Shown in pieces: positions 12,540 through 23,872 of a DNA stretch of 64,000 bases. Source of the stretch: Micrasema longulum (Eukaryota > Arthropoda > Insecta > Trichoptera > Brachycentridae); the NCBI GenBank assembly GCA_022494885.1, contig JAGVSM010003682.1:1-64000 (forward strand), in the 5' to 3' direction. Position numbers and translations under genes: made by a program. Each line of letters begins with the position of its first letter. Position 1 is the first letter of the stretch. A model generated the notes under the pieces. The model saw only the letters and a program-made list of their open reading frames with translations. It had not been told where the DNA came from and did not search any database.

Positions 12540-13021
12540 GGAAGGTGTTGACCTCGCTCTTTCATGACATTGGTCACAGGGAGTCAGAAAAGTTGATGCA
12601 TGCCACGGATTGGAGAACCTTACTGGATGTCAAAAATAAAATATAAAAAATAAGGAATAATTTTTAAAAATATATACATTTATAGATGACAACCATGAAG
12701 TTTCGCATAAGTAAATTGTCTATGTTTTTATGAATGTATGTATGTGTATGCGCATGGGTGTATGTACGTATGTGTGTATGTACATGTATTTATATATATG
12801 TGTGTATATATGTGTATGTCTGTATGTATATGAATCAAAATGTGTATCCGAATAAGTTTATATTTTGTTTGTCTGTGCTCTATATTAATTTGTTAACTAT
12901 TATAATATATTAAAATTTAATTGCCTAACTTGGAACGGGGTATGTACCCTTGTTAGCTGGGCAAAGTGAACATGGAATTGTATTTTGATAAAGAGTGTGA
13001 ATAAATAAATAAATAAATAAA
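12540..13021 (+). mobile_element. LINE 3' end with (AATA)n tail
   Basis: A decayed frame ending ..EKLMHATDWRTLLDVKNKI, a UTR containing a TATG/TG-rich microsatellite (12721-12832), then GAATAAATAAATAAATAAA at 13003-13021. Tails of this type mark target-primed insertion of insect LINEs. Confidence 0.5.
12721..12832 (+). repeat. TATG/TG-rich microsatellite
   Basis: Imperfect run of TATG, TGTATG and TATATG units. Confidence 0.8.
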
Positions 13022-14600
13022 TATAATGTGTTATGTATTAGTAACTTTATATTATGAACAAATCTCATCTGCCCGCAAAAAAACAGCTGAAATTTAGAGA
13101 CAAATATGTAGTGGGTATTTGAACATAAATCTACATAAATATTTTTTATATTAATTTTAAAAGAAAATAAAAATACCAGTCTGTTTTTTGGATGCCCGGA
13201 AGAGAAGCCTATTTTCGTAAATTTAAAAAAAGATAGTGATACTTAAATCCACGAATTTGAATAACCAGAGACCGGATTCATTGCTTTCTCGACATCTTTG
13301 GGAGTGGTATTTTTATTATAACTAACCATTTTTGTTTAAGACCTAGAATCATATTAAATTATGTTTTGCTTATTATTCATTTATTACCGATGAAATATTT
13401 CACCTTTCTGTTTGTTTTCGTGAGAATAACTTCTAAACAATTCCTATTGAAATACGTAATAAGACGTCTCTTCCTATCCATATTATTGGAATTACAAAAC
13501 TTGTTTATAATAAATAATAACAACGATAAGTATATATGGTTCATTTTTACAATTATTTTGTAACAGCTTTACGAAACGTGATTAATTTTCGTGTAATCCA
13601 GAAACAATACGATTGAAATAAAAATAATTATGTGAGTAAATATAGTACATACGCATTACTCGCACATAAAATTATTTCAATGGATAACAGCATATTTATC
13701 TTAGGACCGCGCCGATCGCACCACAAAGCTTAAGTCGATCTTACTTTCCTTAATACAAACATAGTCCCGTATGTTGTCCTTATATTATGGCACTAGAGCA
13801 GTGCCCCACCGGTGGGGCATAGCGCCTCAGAGGTGGGGCACCACGCTTTAGGGATGAGACACGTCGGCATTCCACATATAAAGGGGAATACTCATCGGTG
13901 ATACAAAAAATGCCTGAGATGTGGAAAATTGAAATATACGCCAAATTGTACTTAATATATAATTAAACTTGTTACAATTTCAATAATTATCTGAAAACAC
14001 AGAAACTGTGCAGAGTGTAGGAATAATGGCATGGATTTTTGAAGAAACTAACACAAAATACCCTAATATTATTTTGCATGCAAGAAAATTACATATTATT
14101 ACCCTTTCCCTCAACTTATTTGGTGGAATGTAGATTTAGCGCCATAAGCGATTTACTCATTAAAAAACGAAATCGATTGGATATAACTAATAGAGGTATA
14201 AAGGGGACCTAAGACTGAAATTAACTAAGTTAGATCCGGACATCAAATTTCTTTGTAGCAAGCGTATCTGAATTTAATCATGAATTGAGCGTCAAGATAT
14301 GTGTGTGTTTGTACTCAATTTCAATTGTCACTCGTGTTTTATTATTGTTTTAATTTTTATTTTGTTCTCCTTAATTAAATTTTAATTTGTGTTTTGTAAT
14401 CATTTCAGTTATAATATATGTATAAGAATAGGTTTTATTTAATTGCAATAGGGGTTTATATGTTTACAGACATATTATAATAAAAAACAATTCATATCAT
14501 TTCGTCATATGAATTTTAACAAAAAGGTTTCTAACTTTTTACTAAGCTCTTTATTGTACCATTTTTATTACAATTTACAAGTTTTAAGCAAATATTTTTT
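13022..14600. other. AT-rich non-coding stretch
   Basis: No gene is recognised. It contains a perfect 18-bp GC-rich palindrome TGCCCCACCGGTGGGGCA at 13802-13819, with a further GGTGGGGCAC at 13832-13841 and a TATAAAGG at 13877. Confidence 0.5.
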
Positions 14601-14606
14601 CATACT

Positions 14607-14706
14607 TACGCACCCACACACACGCACCCTTTCCCTCATTCATTCCCACACGCACATGTATCCTCTCCCTCATTCATTCCCGCATACACACATTCACATA
14701 CACATG
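14607..14706 (+). repeat. CA-rich minisatellite
   Basis: Two units of about 45 bp containing CCCTCATTCATTCCC between CACACGCAC-type runs. Confidence 0.7.
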
Positions 14707-14851
14707 AATACAAACGTCACACAAATACAATTACTAAACTTCTTTTCTTATGTATTATGTGTCATTATATTTACAGTGGACTTTTTTAATTGGCTTTAGT
14801 TTTGTTAAGATTTTTCTAATTATTTTGTTTATGTAATAGCTTTAAAAATCC

Positions 14852-15354
14852 CAAATAAAATAAAATAAAATAAAATAAAATAAAATAAAATAAAAATAAA
14901 ATAAAGTAAAATAAAATAAAATAAAATAAAATAAAATAAAATAAAGATAAAAGATAAATAAAAGATAAAGATAAAATAAAATAAAAGATAAAAGATAAAA
15001 GATAAAATACAAAGATAAAGATAAAGATAAAGATACAAAAGATAAAGATAAAAGATAAAATAAAAGATAAAGATAATAATAAAAGATAAAAGATAGATAA
15101 AAAGATAAGAAAAAGATAAAATAAAAAAGGAAGTAAAAGATAAAATGGAAGTAAGATAAAGATAATAAAATAAAATAAAATAAAATAAAATAAAATAAAA
15201 TAAAATAAAATAAAGTAAAGTTATAATAAAGTAAAATAAAATAAAATAAAATAAAATAAAATAAAATAAAATAAAATAAAATAAAATAAAATAAAATAAA
15301 ATATAATAAAATATAATATAATATTATAAAATGAAACAAAATAAAATAAAATAA
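14852..15354 (+). repeat. (AAAAT)n microsatellite with AAAGAT variants
   Basis: About 500 bp of AAAAT pentamers interrupted near 14945-15160 by AAAGAT/AAGAT units. The long minus-strand frames through it (Phe/Tyr/Ile/Leu only) are artefacts of the repeat. Confidence 0.97.
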
Positions 15355-15559
15355 TTTGAAAATGTACCTGCTGTTTACGTAAAAAAATATGCCGATGGGG
15401 CATCCGACTTTTGAAAATACTACGGCGGGGCATGGCATAAAGATGGCTGGAAAACACTCACTAGAGCAATGATTTTTAAACACACTTTAGATATTTACAA
15501 GTATCCCACGGCACACGTGTCCTTAAAGAAAAGAAATATAAGCGTTCTTACAATTTCAA

Positions 15560-15802
15560 TTAATTTCAACAGAGAGGGAAAACATTTTTGAGAAGGGAAT
15601 ATGGAAGTATAGGCATTTACAGAGCTTATGACCTGCTATTGGCTGGTTTAAGTGGCCACTTTACACACTGTTCCCTTCTCAGATTTCCATATTCCCTTCT
15701 CAAAAATGTTTTCCCTCTCTGTTGAAATAAATTTAAATATTAATAACTCCCTAGGGAGGAAATCCAGCCAGTCTGCAAGTATTTGGACATACTCAAACAT
15801 TA
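15560..15802. mobile_element. MITE family 1, copy lacking one outer arm
   Basis: TTTCAACAGAGAGGGAAAAC through GTGGCCACTTTACACACTG to the right arm CTCCCTAGGGAGGAAATCC...CATACTCAAACAT. Confidence 0.8.
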
Positions 15803-15810
15803 TTCTTACA

Positions 15811-15970
15811 ATTACCCAAATATATTAACTTTGGTCGCCATTTTCACCGAGTTGAAAAAAACTCACTTTTAGAAAATGGAAATCAAGTTGAGGTAGAGTG
15901 GGGTTCGAACCTCGAACCTCTGATTCGTGAGTCAGCGCAGCGACACTAGCCACGAGAGAACAACCCGATT
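15811..15970 (-). mobile_element. tRNA-derived SINE family A, copy 1
   Basis: Minus strand: TGGCTAGTGTCG (box A-like), GAGGTTCGAACCCC (box B), then body ATTTCCATTTTCTAAAAGTG, ending at TATATTTGGGTAAT. Copies at 21101 and 40539. It abuts the MITE on its left. It is SINE-like rather than a tRNA gene because the arms do not fold cleanly. Confidence 0.75.
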
Positions 15971-18325
15971 CTCTACGATATCTACGCATTAATTGTGACA
16001 AAAATTGTGTTACAACAATTTTTTTTTGCTTTAATTGCAATTGCAATTGACATAAATACGACATCTTAGAAGCCTGTTTAAAATACGAAAGAGAAATACT
16101 TTGCTCATTTTAATTTAGCATTGAACGCGGAGTAAAGTTTCAACGCCACCCATCAATGGTTGATTTCGATCATATCATCATCATCATTTTTGCATAAGTC
16201 CGTCAAATAAATAAATAAATATGATGTCGAGTTGACAAGTAAGTGAAATATACCGAGAAAGATACAGATAGTACAGAAGTATAGTATACCGACTCGATAT
16301 ATACAGATGAAGACAGCGTTCATAATTGAGGCCCAGGTTCAATTTTTCCCTATAATTTTTATTTATTTATTTAAAACTTCAAGAACAAAGATTAAGTACT
16401 TTAGCGGGCTTATTACTAAAAGCAAAATCTTCCTACCGACCAAAAAACAAACTTGTCAAAATAAGAGTTTTTCAAATATTTGTGCTAAATAAAGAAAATA
16501 TATTGATATTATTTTAATAAAAATACATACATGAACAAAAACCGAATTTATTATAAATAACAGCGATTTTTTAGTAGGGAGATAAGGCTTGCACATAATT
16601 ACTTAAAGAAATACATAATGTTATACATATTGGAATGTGGAATCACAATTAAACGTAGTTATGCAGAAAACAGCCAGTCATAGAAAAGTGAGACCGAGAT
16701 AAGAGCACTTTTATGAAATGATGGAATATTAAAAAAAATTACATAATAATTGGAACGTTTTTGACTTTAACAATTGATAAACAATGAATACATAAGTTTT
16801 TTCCTTAAAGTATGTTTTTTCATATATTTAAAAAAAGAATCTTATTATGTATTTGACAAGTTTTAATGATTTTCAAAGAACTGTAAGATTTTTCTAGTAC
16901 TGTGGGTGTTTACTGCAAATTGAGAAATGTTGTTTTTGCGATCGACACCATTTTCAGAAGGTGATTATCAGAATATTTTCTATGAAAGCGGTCTGGCTGT
17001 TTTTAGCAGAACATAGAATTGACCTTACTGCATCCGATAACATTAATATGTCTATTTTTCAAAATTGTGGACTGGCTGCTTTCTGCATTAACTACGTTCA
17101 ATTGACTACTGTTACCGAGCCTCCTGGCCTGTTGTGGTACAAAAAGAGAACAAAACACAAAAAACAGTAGGAAGAATTTTGTAATAATGACTACGTGTGA
17201 GTGTATTTTTCAAAATGTCTAAATTAAGCACATTTACCTTTTTACCTTTAGCACGTATTTGCTTTATGATATTAGGCAGATATGTGCACGAAGCCATCAA
17301 AACACAACATCCAGCAATAAACACGAACTTGAATATAAAAACACTCATTATATCGTCATTACTCAGACGATACAAGGAAAAACGTGTTGTTAAGGCTCCA
17401 AATTGAGTTGTATAAACCCGACACTAAATGACGAAAAACGCAGATTTGACAAAAAATATCTACTAACACATTTTATTTTGTGCCTACAAAGACGTATATA
17501 CGAGTATTTGTCGCACCTTTAGGACGAAAACGAATAACTCAAAAAGCTTCAATTGAGTTAAGATCATAAAACGACTTCAATGAACATTATCTATCTTTCT
17601 GCATTTTAAAAAACGCAACATTCGGGTGGGAATAGGACAAAACCATTGAGTTTTTAGATTCCGTGTCAGTACGGAAGCGACGCAATTAGTGCTGTGTTTA
17701 CATTGCTGTGTGAAGGACGCAACGCAGACAAACATTTAGTGACGGAAAGCCGGTTGAGTCAGTTTCATTCCGATACAAATGGCGTGTTTACTTTATTTTC
17801 AAAAATATTCATACGACCAATTTAGCTTTGTGATTGTTTCGTTCCGACGAACAGATAATCTTAGTGACTTATTTAAGTTAATGTCATTTTATTATTTAAA
17901 TTATCGATAATATTAGTGAATTATTTACGTTTATGTCATTTCGTGAATAAATAAAAACATGTGTTTGGTGACCTGATCGGATTAAAAATTATGTCTATAT
18001 CTTATTTATCAAAGTGCTCTTGTTTGTGTGTTGCAATCTAATAATGACTTATTGAAGTCTTGTTTAAGCTTATAATAATTTATTTTTATTACGCTTTTTA
18101 TCACAGATTCATAGTTGATAGCCTTAGGTATAATTTGTAAGTAAAAAGTTGGAGTTTACTTAAAAATACGAAACATTCGACGAAAGAATACGAAGGTGTC
18201 ACAATTTACATTCTTCTTTTGCAATGTCCCAAAAAGTTAATTTTTAGCGTTGAGTCGTTTTCGTCTTTAAGGTGCGCTGTGTCGAAGTGAAGTCATTAGC
18301 ATTTAAAACGTAACTTAATAATTTT
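15971..18325. other. Non-coding stretch
   Basis: Segment 16345-16455 is a minus-oriented LINE 3' UTR fragment with (TAAA)n, matching 30943-31050. Around 17660-17800 there is a less AT-rich block (GTGTCAGTACGGAAGCGACGC, GAGTCAGTTTCATTCCG) that might be a UTR exon. None of the short frames resembles a family. Confidence 0.45.
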
Positions 18326-18420
18326 CAGTACTTTGAAACTTATTTTTACACGGTGTTACGTTCCACACAGTACCGTGTAAAAAAATATACTAAAAATAAG
18401 AATGACCGACCAAAGTACTG
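18326..18420. repeat. Nested palindrome
   Basis: Outer arms CAGTACTTT/AAAGTACTG (18326-18334, 18412-18420) and CTTATTTTT/AAAAATAAG enclose an inner 12-bp stem TTTTTACACGGT/ACCGTGTAAAAA. A further block with repeated ACCGAAAC/GTTTCGGT words lies at 18440-18515. Typical of a small DNA-transposon derivative. Confidence 0.6.
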
Positions 18421-18639
18421 GTGCCTGTTTTGGTCAATAAAACGAGTTTCGGCCGCGGTTTTAGTTTTTCCTAAAAATTGACCGAAACTTCGGCTCAACC
18501 GAAACCTACGGTTGGAATATATCGTTTAATATGTGTCTGTGCATCTTATGGCTCGTGATTTTAAATAAATTCCTTTCTAGTTAATTAGTTAAAGTTCCTA
18601 TAGCGTTCATTGAAGAACTTTTATATCAGTTATATATAT

Positions 18640-19191
18640 AACATTACAACGAACGACTTACTGAAATTGAACATGTTAAATACTTAGGACTAACAATAGA
18701 CAGACAATTGACATGGACAATTTATATCAACAATTTAATTAGAAAAGTGGCGACATTATCAAGTCTTTTTTAAAAAAATCAAAAACTTTGTTCCAAAAAC
18801 GGAAAAAAATTCAAATGTATGAAGCCTATGAAAAAACTAAAATATGTTATACGCAATTACTATGGGGAGCAGGATATCAAAATGACATAAACAGAGTACA
18901 AAGACTACAAAATAAAATATTAAAGTAGTACCTTCCCTATCTAACTGCAACTAAAGAACTTTTTAAACAATTAAATATAACTGAACTCTTTCAACTAGAA
19001 TCGTTAAAATTTATTCATAAATTAGCCACTAATGTAATTGTAGACGAAGAACTAAAACTTTTAAAAAATTGTAGTGAACATGGACATAATACGAGAATAT
19101 CAGAAAAATATCATATGAAACTTTCTAAAACAAGACAAGGACAATCAAGACTAATAAACCAGGGACTGAAATTATACAATAAACTACTATT
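18640..19191 (+). mobile_element. LINE reverse-transcriptase C-terminal remnant (CR1/Jockey-like)
   Basis: Frames joined across shifts read EHVKYLGLTIDRQLTW..YI, YEKTKICYTQLLWGAGYQNDI, KELFKQLNI and SLKFIHKLA. These are typical of the thumb/C-terminal part of non-LTR reverse transcriptases (KYLG...D..L.W). Inactive. Confidence 0.75.
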
Positions 19192-19310
19192 TTTTTTATT
19201 CATACTCTGTTGTTAATAATAATATTTTTTACATCTTTTGAAAAGTTAGTCTGAGTCTTTTGTTTAGTTTTGTCTGGTAGTTTATTGTATAATTTCGGGC
19301 TATTTTATTT
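19192..19310 (-). mobile_element. Inverted 3' end of the same LINE
   Basis: Reads on the minus strand as the continuation of the 1036-1385 family, from CCGAAATTATACAATAAACTACC to AACAACAGAGTATGAATAAAA. It is placed tail-first directly against the plus-oriented part. Confidence 0.75.
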
Positions 19311-19479
19311 TCCACAGTTCGTTTTTACCAAAAGTTTAATGCCGTCGAATGGCCGATGTGAACATTAATTGAAATATTACAGTGAAAACTCAGAATCAAA
19401 TAAATACATCTTTTTTTAATGTTACGTACAACATAAAACCAATCATATATTTAAATGACCAAATTTAACGCTAAATAAT

Positions 19480-19810
19480 ACTTCATTATATAATAACTAA
19501 CATTTTCAATAAGATTCCTAAACATATCTTAAAAGAAAATGTTGAAGAAACTTTTAAGAAAAAAATAATTAAATGGCTTATATGTAACAAGGCTTTATAT
19601 TGATTATTATTTTATGTTAAAAGTCATCGATTAAATTTTTGTACATAAATTTTCTGAAAAAATACGCATGCTTTTAGTTTTTAATAATATTTATACTACT
19701 TTTTAAATTTATATAATTTCTCTAACGTTTTTCATTGTAAAGGAAAAATAAGAAACCCACTGACAAGCCGGTTTCGCAGTTTAGTGGATTTCATTATTTT
19801 TCCTTTTATA
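19480..19810 (+). mobile_element. LINE C-terminus and 3' UTR, copy 2
   Basis: The frame NKIPKHILKENVEETFKKKI then IKWLICNKALY and a stop is a standard LINE ORF2 ending (FK..L..WL). It is followed by the 250-bp UTR shared with 7548-7800. Confidence 0.65.
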
Positions 19811-20549
19811 TGTTTTTTTTCTGTTCATGTTTACTTTTTAAATAAAAATAAATACAAAAAAGGTTAATTAAACAATACTCAACAAAGCGGCATTAATATT
19901 TTATCATTTTGGCATCTTCACGTAATTTAAATCTTCATAACTTGTTTTTATTTTTGGTTGTTTGAATTAATAACATAATTTCAGGTTATTTCCTAAAATA
20001 TATAACGTAATAATGACATATTATTCGTAAAGTTTTTCGATAACTTGATGAACAAATGCAGGCACTCGTATCTTCAGTTTTGAAACCTCGAATGGCTGTA
20101 AAAACCGTTACCAAAATGTTAAATAATTCGAAACTAGAGCGAAGAAAAGGTGAAACAAGAGACGAAACGCGAACAGTTGATGCGTTTACAACAAAATGTA
20201 GGCCATTATTTACTTCATGCTGTGTACCTGTCTGCTACAAACCTACCTGCGTATAGTTACTGGTAACTATTACAACCTGCTATCTGCTACCTGCTAGCTT
20301 GCAAAATATTCATTCAATCAATCACAATTAATTGCCCCAATTATTTCATTGTACATGCATGTATGCTGTAACGACACGAGATAAAGACTAACTACAGTAG
20401 ATTAACGTGGTTTATTGTCTGTTTTTTTAGAGATTTCAGAGGTTTGAAATAACACAAACATTTTCAAAAACGAAAGATAATAAAATATTGATAAATCCTT
20501 AAATGTCCCGAAAACAAAAAAATCAACAATCTTATTAATGCATATTTTG

Positions 20550-21056
20550 TCGGCTTTGTAGTGTTATGGTCAGCGCGCTTGTCTACAATGCGAGAGGTCT
20601 CGGGTTCGATTCCCGACATGGTTTGTATGAAACATTTATTCAAAAGGTGTTTTTCACACTAGAATATTTCATAGTATCTGTGCTCCGACTACAATGGGAA
20701 GTTAACATTTATCTTCAATTTTATCTACAAAGTAAAATTAAGTTTTCTGTATAAAAAGCAGAATATGCATACATTTTTTTCCTCTTAACATGTTTGATTA
20801 TAGGTTACCGACGAAGATACTTTAAATGGTCTTGAAAATATACTTATTTTTGTACACAAATATCGGTTTTTCTTATTAGACAGTCGAAGATAACTCTGTT
20901 AACTGCCCATTGTAATCGGGGCCATGGACTGGTTCCTGAAGTGTACGACTGATCATCTTACCTTCATTTAACAAAAAATCTTAAGATGCACTGCGATTGA
21001 TGTACGAATAGAGTGCCCTATGCACCATTGCGTGCGGAAAGTGAATGATAATGATG
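20550..21056 (+). mobile_element. tRNA-derived SINE family B, copy 1, split by a MITE
   Basis: Head ATGGTCAGCGCGCTTGTC (box A region) and CGGGTTCGATTCCCGACATGG (box B), then AGAATATTTCATAGT. The body resumes at 20921 (CCATGGACTGGTTCC) and runs to GTGCCCTATGCACCAT...GATAATGATGAT. The uninterrupted copy at 53036 shows the expected join. Confidence 0.8.
20684..20920. mobile_element. MITE nested in the family-B SINE
   Basis: Terminal inverted repeats of about 30 bp: (C)CCGACTACAATGGGAAGTTAAC...ATCTTC on the left and its complement GAAGATAAC...GTTAACTGCCCATTGTAATCGGG on the right. A matching end piece, AGCCCATTGTAATCAG, lies at 57124-57139. Confidence 0.7.
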
Positions 21057-21100
21057 ATATTTTGTAGCGACTTTAAATACATTTAAAAAAAATCATTTAA

Positions 21101-21252
21101 ACCGGGTTGTAGTCCCGTGGCTAGCGTTGTAAACTAACGGATCAAGGGTCGAAGGTTTGAACCTCGTTAGGGCACAACTTTATTTCCATTTTCCTAAAGT
21201 GGGTTATTTACAACTCGTTGACAATAGTCCCAAAAATGGAATTATCTAGGTT
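21101..21252 (+). mobile_element. tRNA-derived SINE family A, copy 2
   Basis: CCGTGGCTAGCGTTG head, GAAGGTTTGAACCTC box B, ATTTCCATTTTCCTAAAGTGG body. Confidence 0.75.
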
Positions 21253-22170
21253 AATCATAAGAACGCAAACGTTTTTTTTTCAAAACAGCACTTTTTCATT
21301 TTACGCCACACAAGAGTTTCATGTAAAAACACAAGTTACGGGTATTCAGAACTAACCATCATTAGGTGTGGAATATAAAAGTTAATTATTGTACAGGATG
21401 ATAGGATGACAGGATAATTATTCTAAATACCCAAAACATATTCTTATTAATATTAAAGTCGCGTGTGGCGTGTAAATATATAATCTATTTTATTTACTGT
21501 GCATTTAAAATGTTATTCTACTAAGTAAATACCAGAACAATAAGTAAAATAATGGTTTTGCAAATATTTACCTTATTGAAATAATTTGTGTAATATAATC
21601 GATCTTATTTTATCTTCATCGTTATATGCATTAAAAAAGGTATTTTAATTTAATCTATATATTTATATATAATTACATAATATTATATTTTATATTGATA
21701 TATTATTATTTTTACGTTTAATTTTGATGGATTACATTACTGGTTCTGTTTCGATGCATATTTTGTTTATTGTTTTTATTAGTTTTATATTAATGAATGA
21801 AATTTTTAAATAATCTAGTTTTTATAATTTTTAATGTTAATTTTATTTAAATACATATTTTATTCATGTTTATTTTATTATTAATTCGTACAATTTTTAC
21901 AATACTTTGTATTCAATTTAATAATTTATTTTGCTCATTTCATATAAATATGTATTTAGTTGGTGTTTATATTCAATTGATGAAAAGTAGTGTCAATTTT
22001 TTTACTGTTTCAATATTTATGTGTATTATTTATTATTTTTTATTGTTTGTAAACCAAAGAAAAAAAAAAAACAAAAACAATAAAAACAATATACTATGTG
22101 GGTATAGGTAAGTATGTCTATGAACGTATAACGTATGTCTATGTTGAGATCATGAGATGGTAATTATGTA
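21253..22170. other. Very AT-rich non-coding stretch
   Basis: Mostly A/T runs. No gene or repeat is recognised; the open frame at 21866-22111 is low-complexity hydrophobic sequence without family features. Confidence 0.5.
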
Positions 22171-22177
22171 TATATAT

Positions 22178-22484
22178 GTTGAGATCCATACATTTGTAAG
22201 GCTGAGATAAGCATTATCGACAAAATCAAGAAAGGAGCTCTGTTTTGGTTTGGACATGTAGAGCGAATGGACAGCGAAAGAACGGCTAAAAATAGAGAAA
22301 GACCGAGAAAGACATGGCATGACCAAATCCAACAAATACTTGAAGATGGACATGTTAAAAGTCGGAATAATCGGCCCGCGTGCAAGAAAAGATGTATGAA
22401 TGTAAAGAAAGCGAGATATGTATGCAAAGATAGAGTGATGCGGCGTTCTATCCTCTCTGCCTTCCCTTACGGGGAAACGGCGTG
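22178..22484 (+). mobile_element. LINE C-terminal remnant (RTE-like)
   Basis: Reads LFWFGHVERMDSERTAK, RPRKTWHDQIQQIL, MNVKKARYVCKDR and LSAFPYGETA. The order W.GH..RM, RPR..W.D.I, VC.DR, S..P.G is the familiar tail of arthropod LINE polyproteins. Only the tail is present. Confidence 0.75.
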
Positions 22485-23160
22485 ATGGTTTGTTTGTTTG
22501 TTTGTATGTCTATGTACGTACTCATTAATATATTCATAATATGATGGCATTTTATGATAACGTAGGTTTTTGATAATTAGTATACTTGTGTACACAAAAA
22601 AACGTTACATTTTGAATTGTTTTTTTTATACACATCTGTTGAAACCTAGATGAATCATTTTTGTTTTTAACATAATTTTTATTTTAAAATATGATTTATT
22701 TTATCGTTTGAATGAAAATTTTATAAAATTATTTCACCGTATTAAAGCCAATTGCACCAAAAAAAAAAAGTTGAAAATGTTTTATGTTATACTATAAATA
22801 ATTTAGATAAAATTACCCGTTTCGACTAAAACGTGACTGTGATTTAATTAACTTAACATTTTATTTAACTTAACATTTTATTTGATTTAACTTTTTGTGG
22901 TGAAACTGGCCAAATTGGAAACCAATTTAATACATTTTTATACCCAAAAATAGTCGGTTTTTACAACGAAAGACTTAAAAAGGTATCAATATACATTGAG
23001 GAAATCACCTACCTTTTAAGAAAAATGAGAAAACCTATATTACACTTAAGAAAACATTGATTTTACAAAACACTAAAACATTTCTAGCACTAAATTTTCA
23101 CACACGTAAAATACACAATTTAACAATTATAAACAAGCATCGATTTTGAATTTTTCGTAG
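22485..23160. other. AT-rich non-coding stretch
   Basis: Starts with TTTG/TATG simple repeat and has a direct repeat of TTAACTTAACATTTTATTT around 22850-22880. No gene is seen. Confidence 0.5.
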
Positions 23161-23163
23161 CTG

Positions 23164-23460
23164 ATCACCACACCACACAAAATGCGCGCGAAATCGCACC
23201 GGCAAAAGGCATTCGGAAAAGCGCGCCAAAGCGTGCGCACGTGCGCAGTACTCGCGACCGGCTGACGGCACAGTGTTGCTTGCGCACTACACAACAGCTG
23301 ACTGAAGACGGAAATATTAAAAACACCAAACTCACTTCGCGCGATACACTGAACGCGGAATAAAGTGCCTTACTGGCTGGCTCATTACATTACTACTCGT
23401 ACCTGAGATTTTTCGCCACTCGAGTCGCGAAATTCCGACATCGGTACACTGAATTGTGAA
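23164..23460. promoter_or_regulatory. CpG-rich islet, possible promoter/first exon
   Basis: Many CG dinucleotides and high GC relative to flanks (ATGCGCGCG, GCGCGCC, GCACGTGCGCAGT, ACTTCGCGCG), with CAGT initiator-like words. No coding frame is supported. Interpretation as a transcription start is inference. Confidence 0.3.
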
Positions 23461-23683
23461 AATATACTATTCTTATTTTGTTCGTCACGATTTTCGGTTA
23501 TTTTTACCATTTTATTTGTTAGATTCGTAGAAATATCATTTAGGTTAGTACATTTGTTTTTTTTGCCTAATTTTATTATTTATAGTACAATTAAGATACA
23601 TTTCAGAATCCTGGACGGGTGCTTTCGACTCGATGGCTGCTCTCAGGTAAAAACCATATAAATAATAATAATATTAATCACTG

Positions 23684-23872
23684 ACAGGCGCCGTGGCGCA
23701 GTTGGTTAGGCGTCGCGAGTTCGATTTCCGCCAGTTGCAAGTTTTTATTATTTTTTTATTCTGGGTATTGTGGGATATTTTACGTAACTTCCTTCCATAT
23801 CTTCTTTCCCACCTGCTGACGAATCTCTTATATAGAGGCTTAACGGGTTGTTCCTTTTTTAAAAAAAATAAT
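23684..23872 (+). mobile_element. tRNA-derived SINE family C, copy 1
   Basis: Head GCGCCGTGGCGCAGTTGGTTAG (box A) joined to GAGTTCGATTTCCGCC (box B) after a deletion. The body CTTCCTTCCATAT...CCCACCTGCTGACGA...GGCTTAACGGGTTGTTC and A/T tail match 58761-58979. Confidence 0.8.

Noticed and set aside
14852..15354. CRISPR-like or tandem-array system
   Set aside because: Regularly spaced repeats here are a microsatellite; no repeat-spacer structure or cas-like gene occurs in the window.
14842..15483. 213-codon minus-strand frame
   Set aside because: It is the translation of the AAAAT/AAAGAT satellite (Phe, Tyr, Ile, Leu only) and has no protein character.
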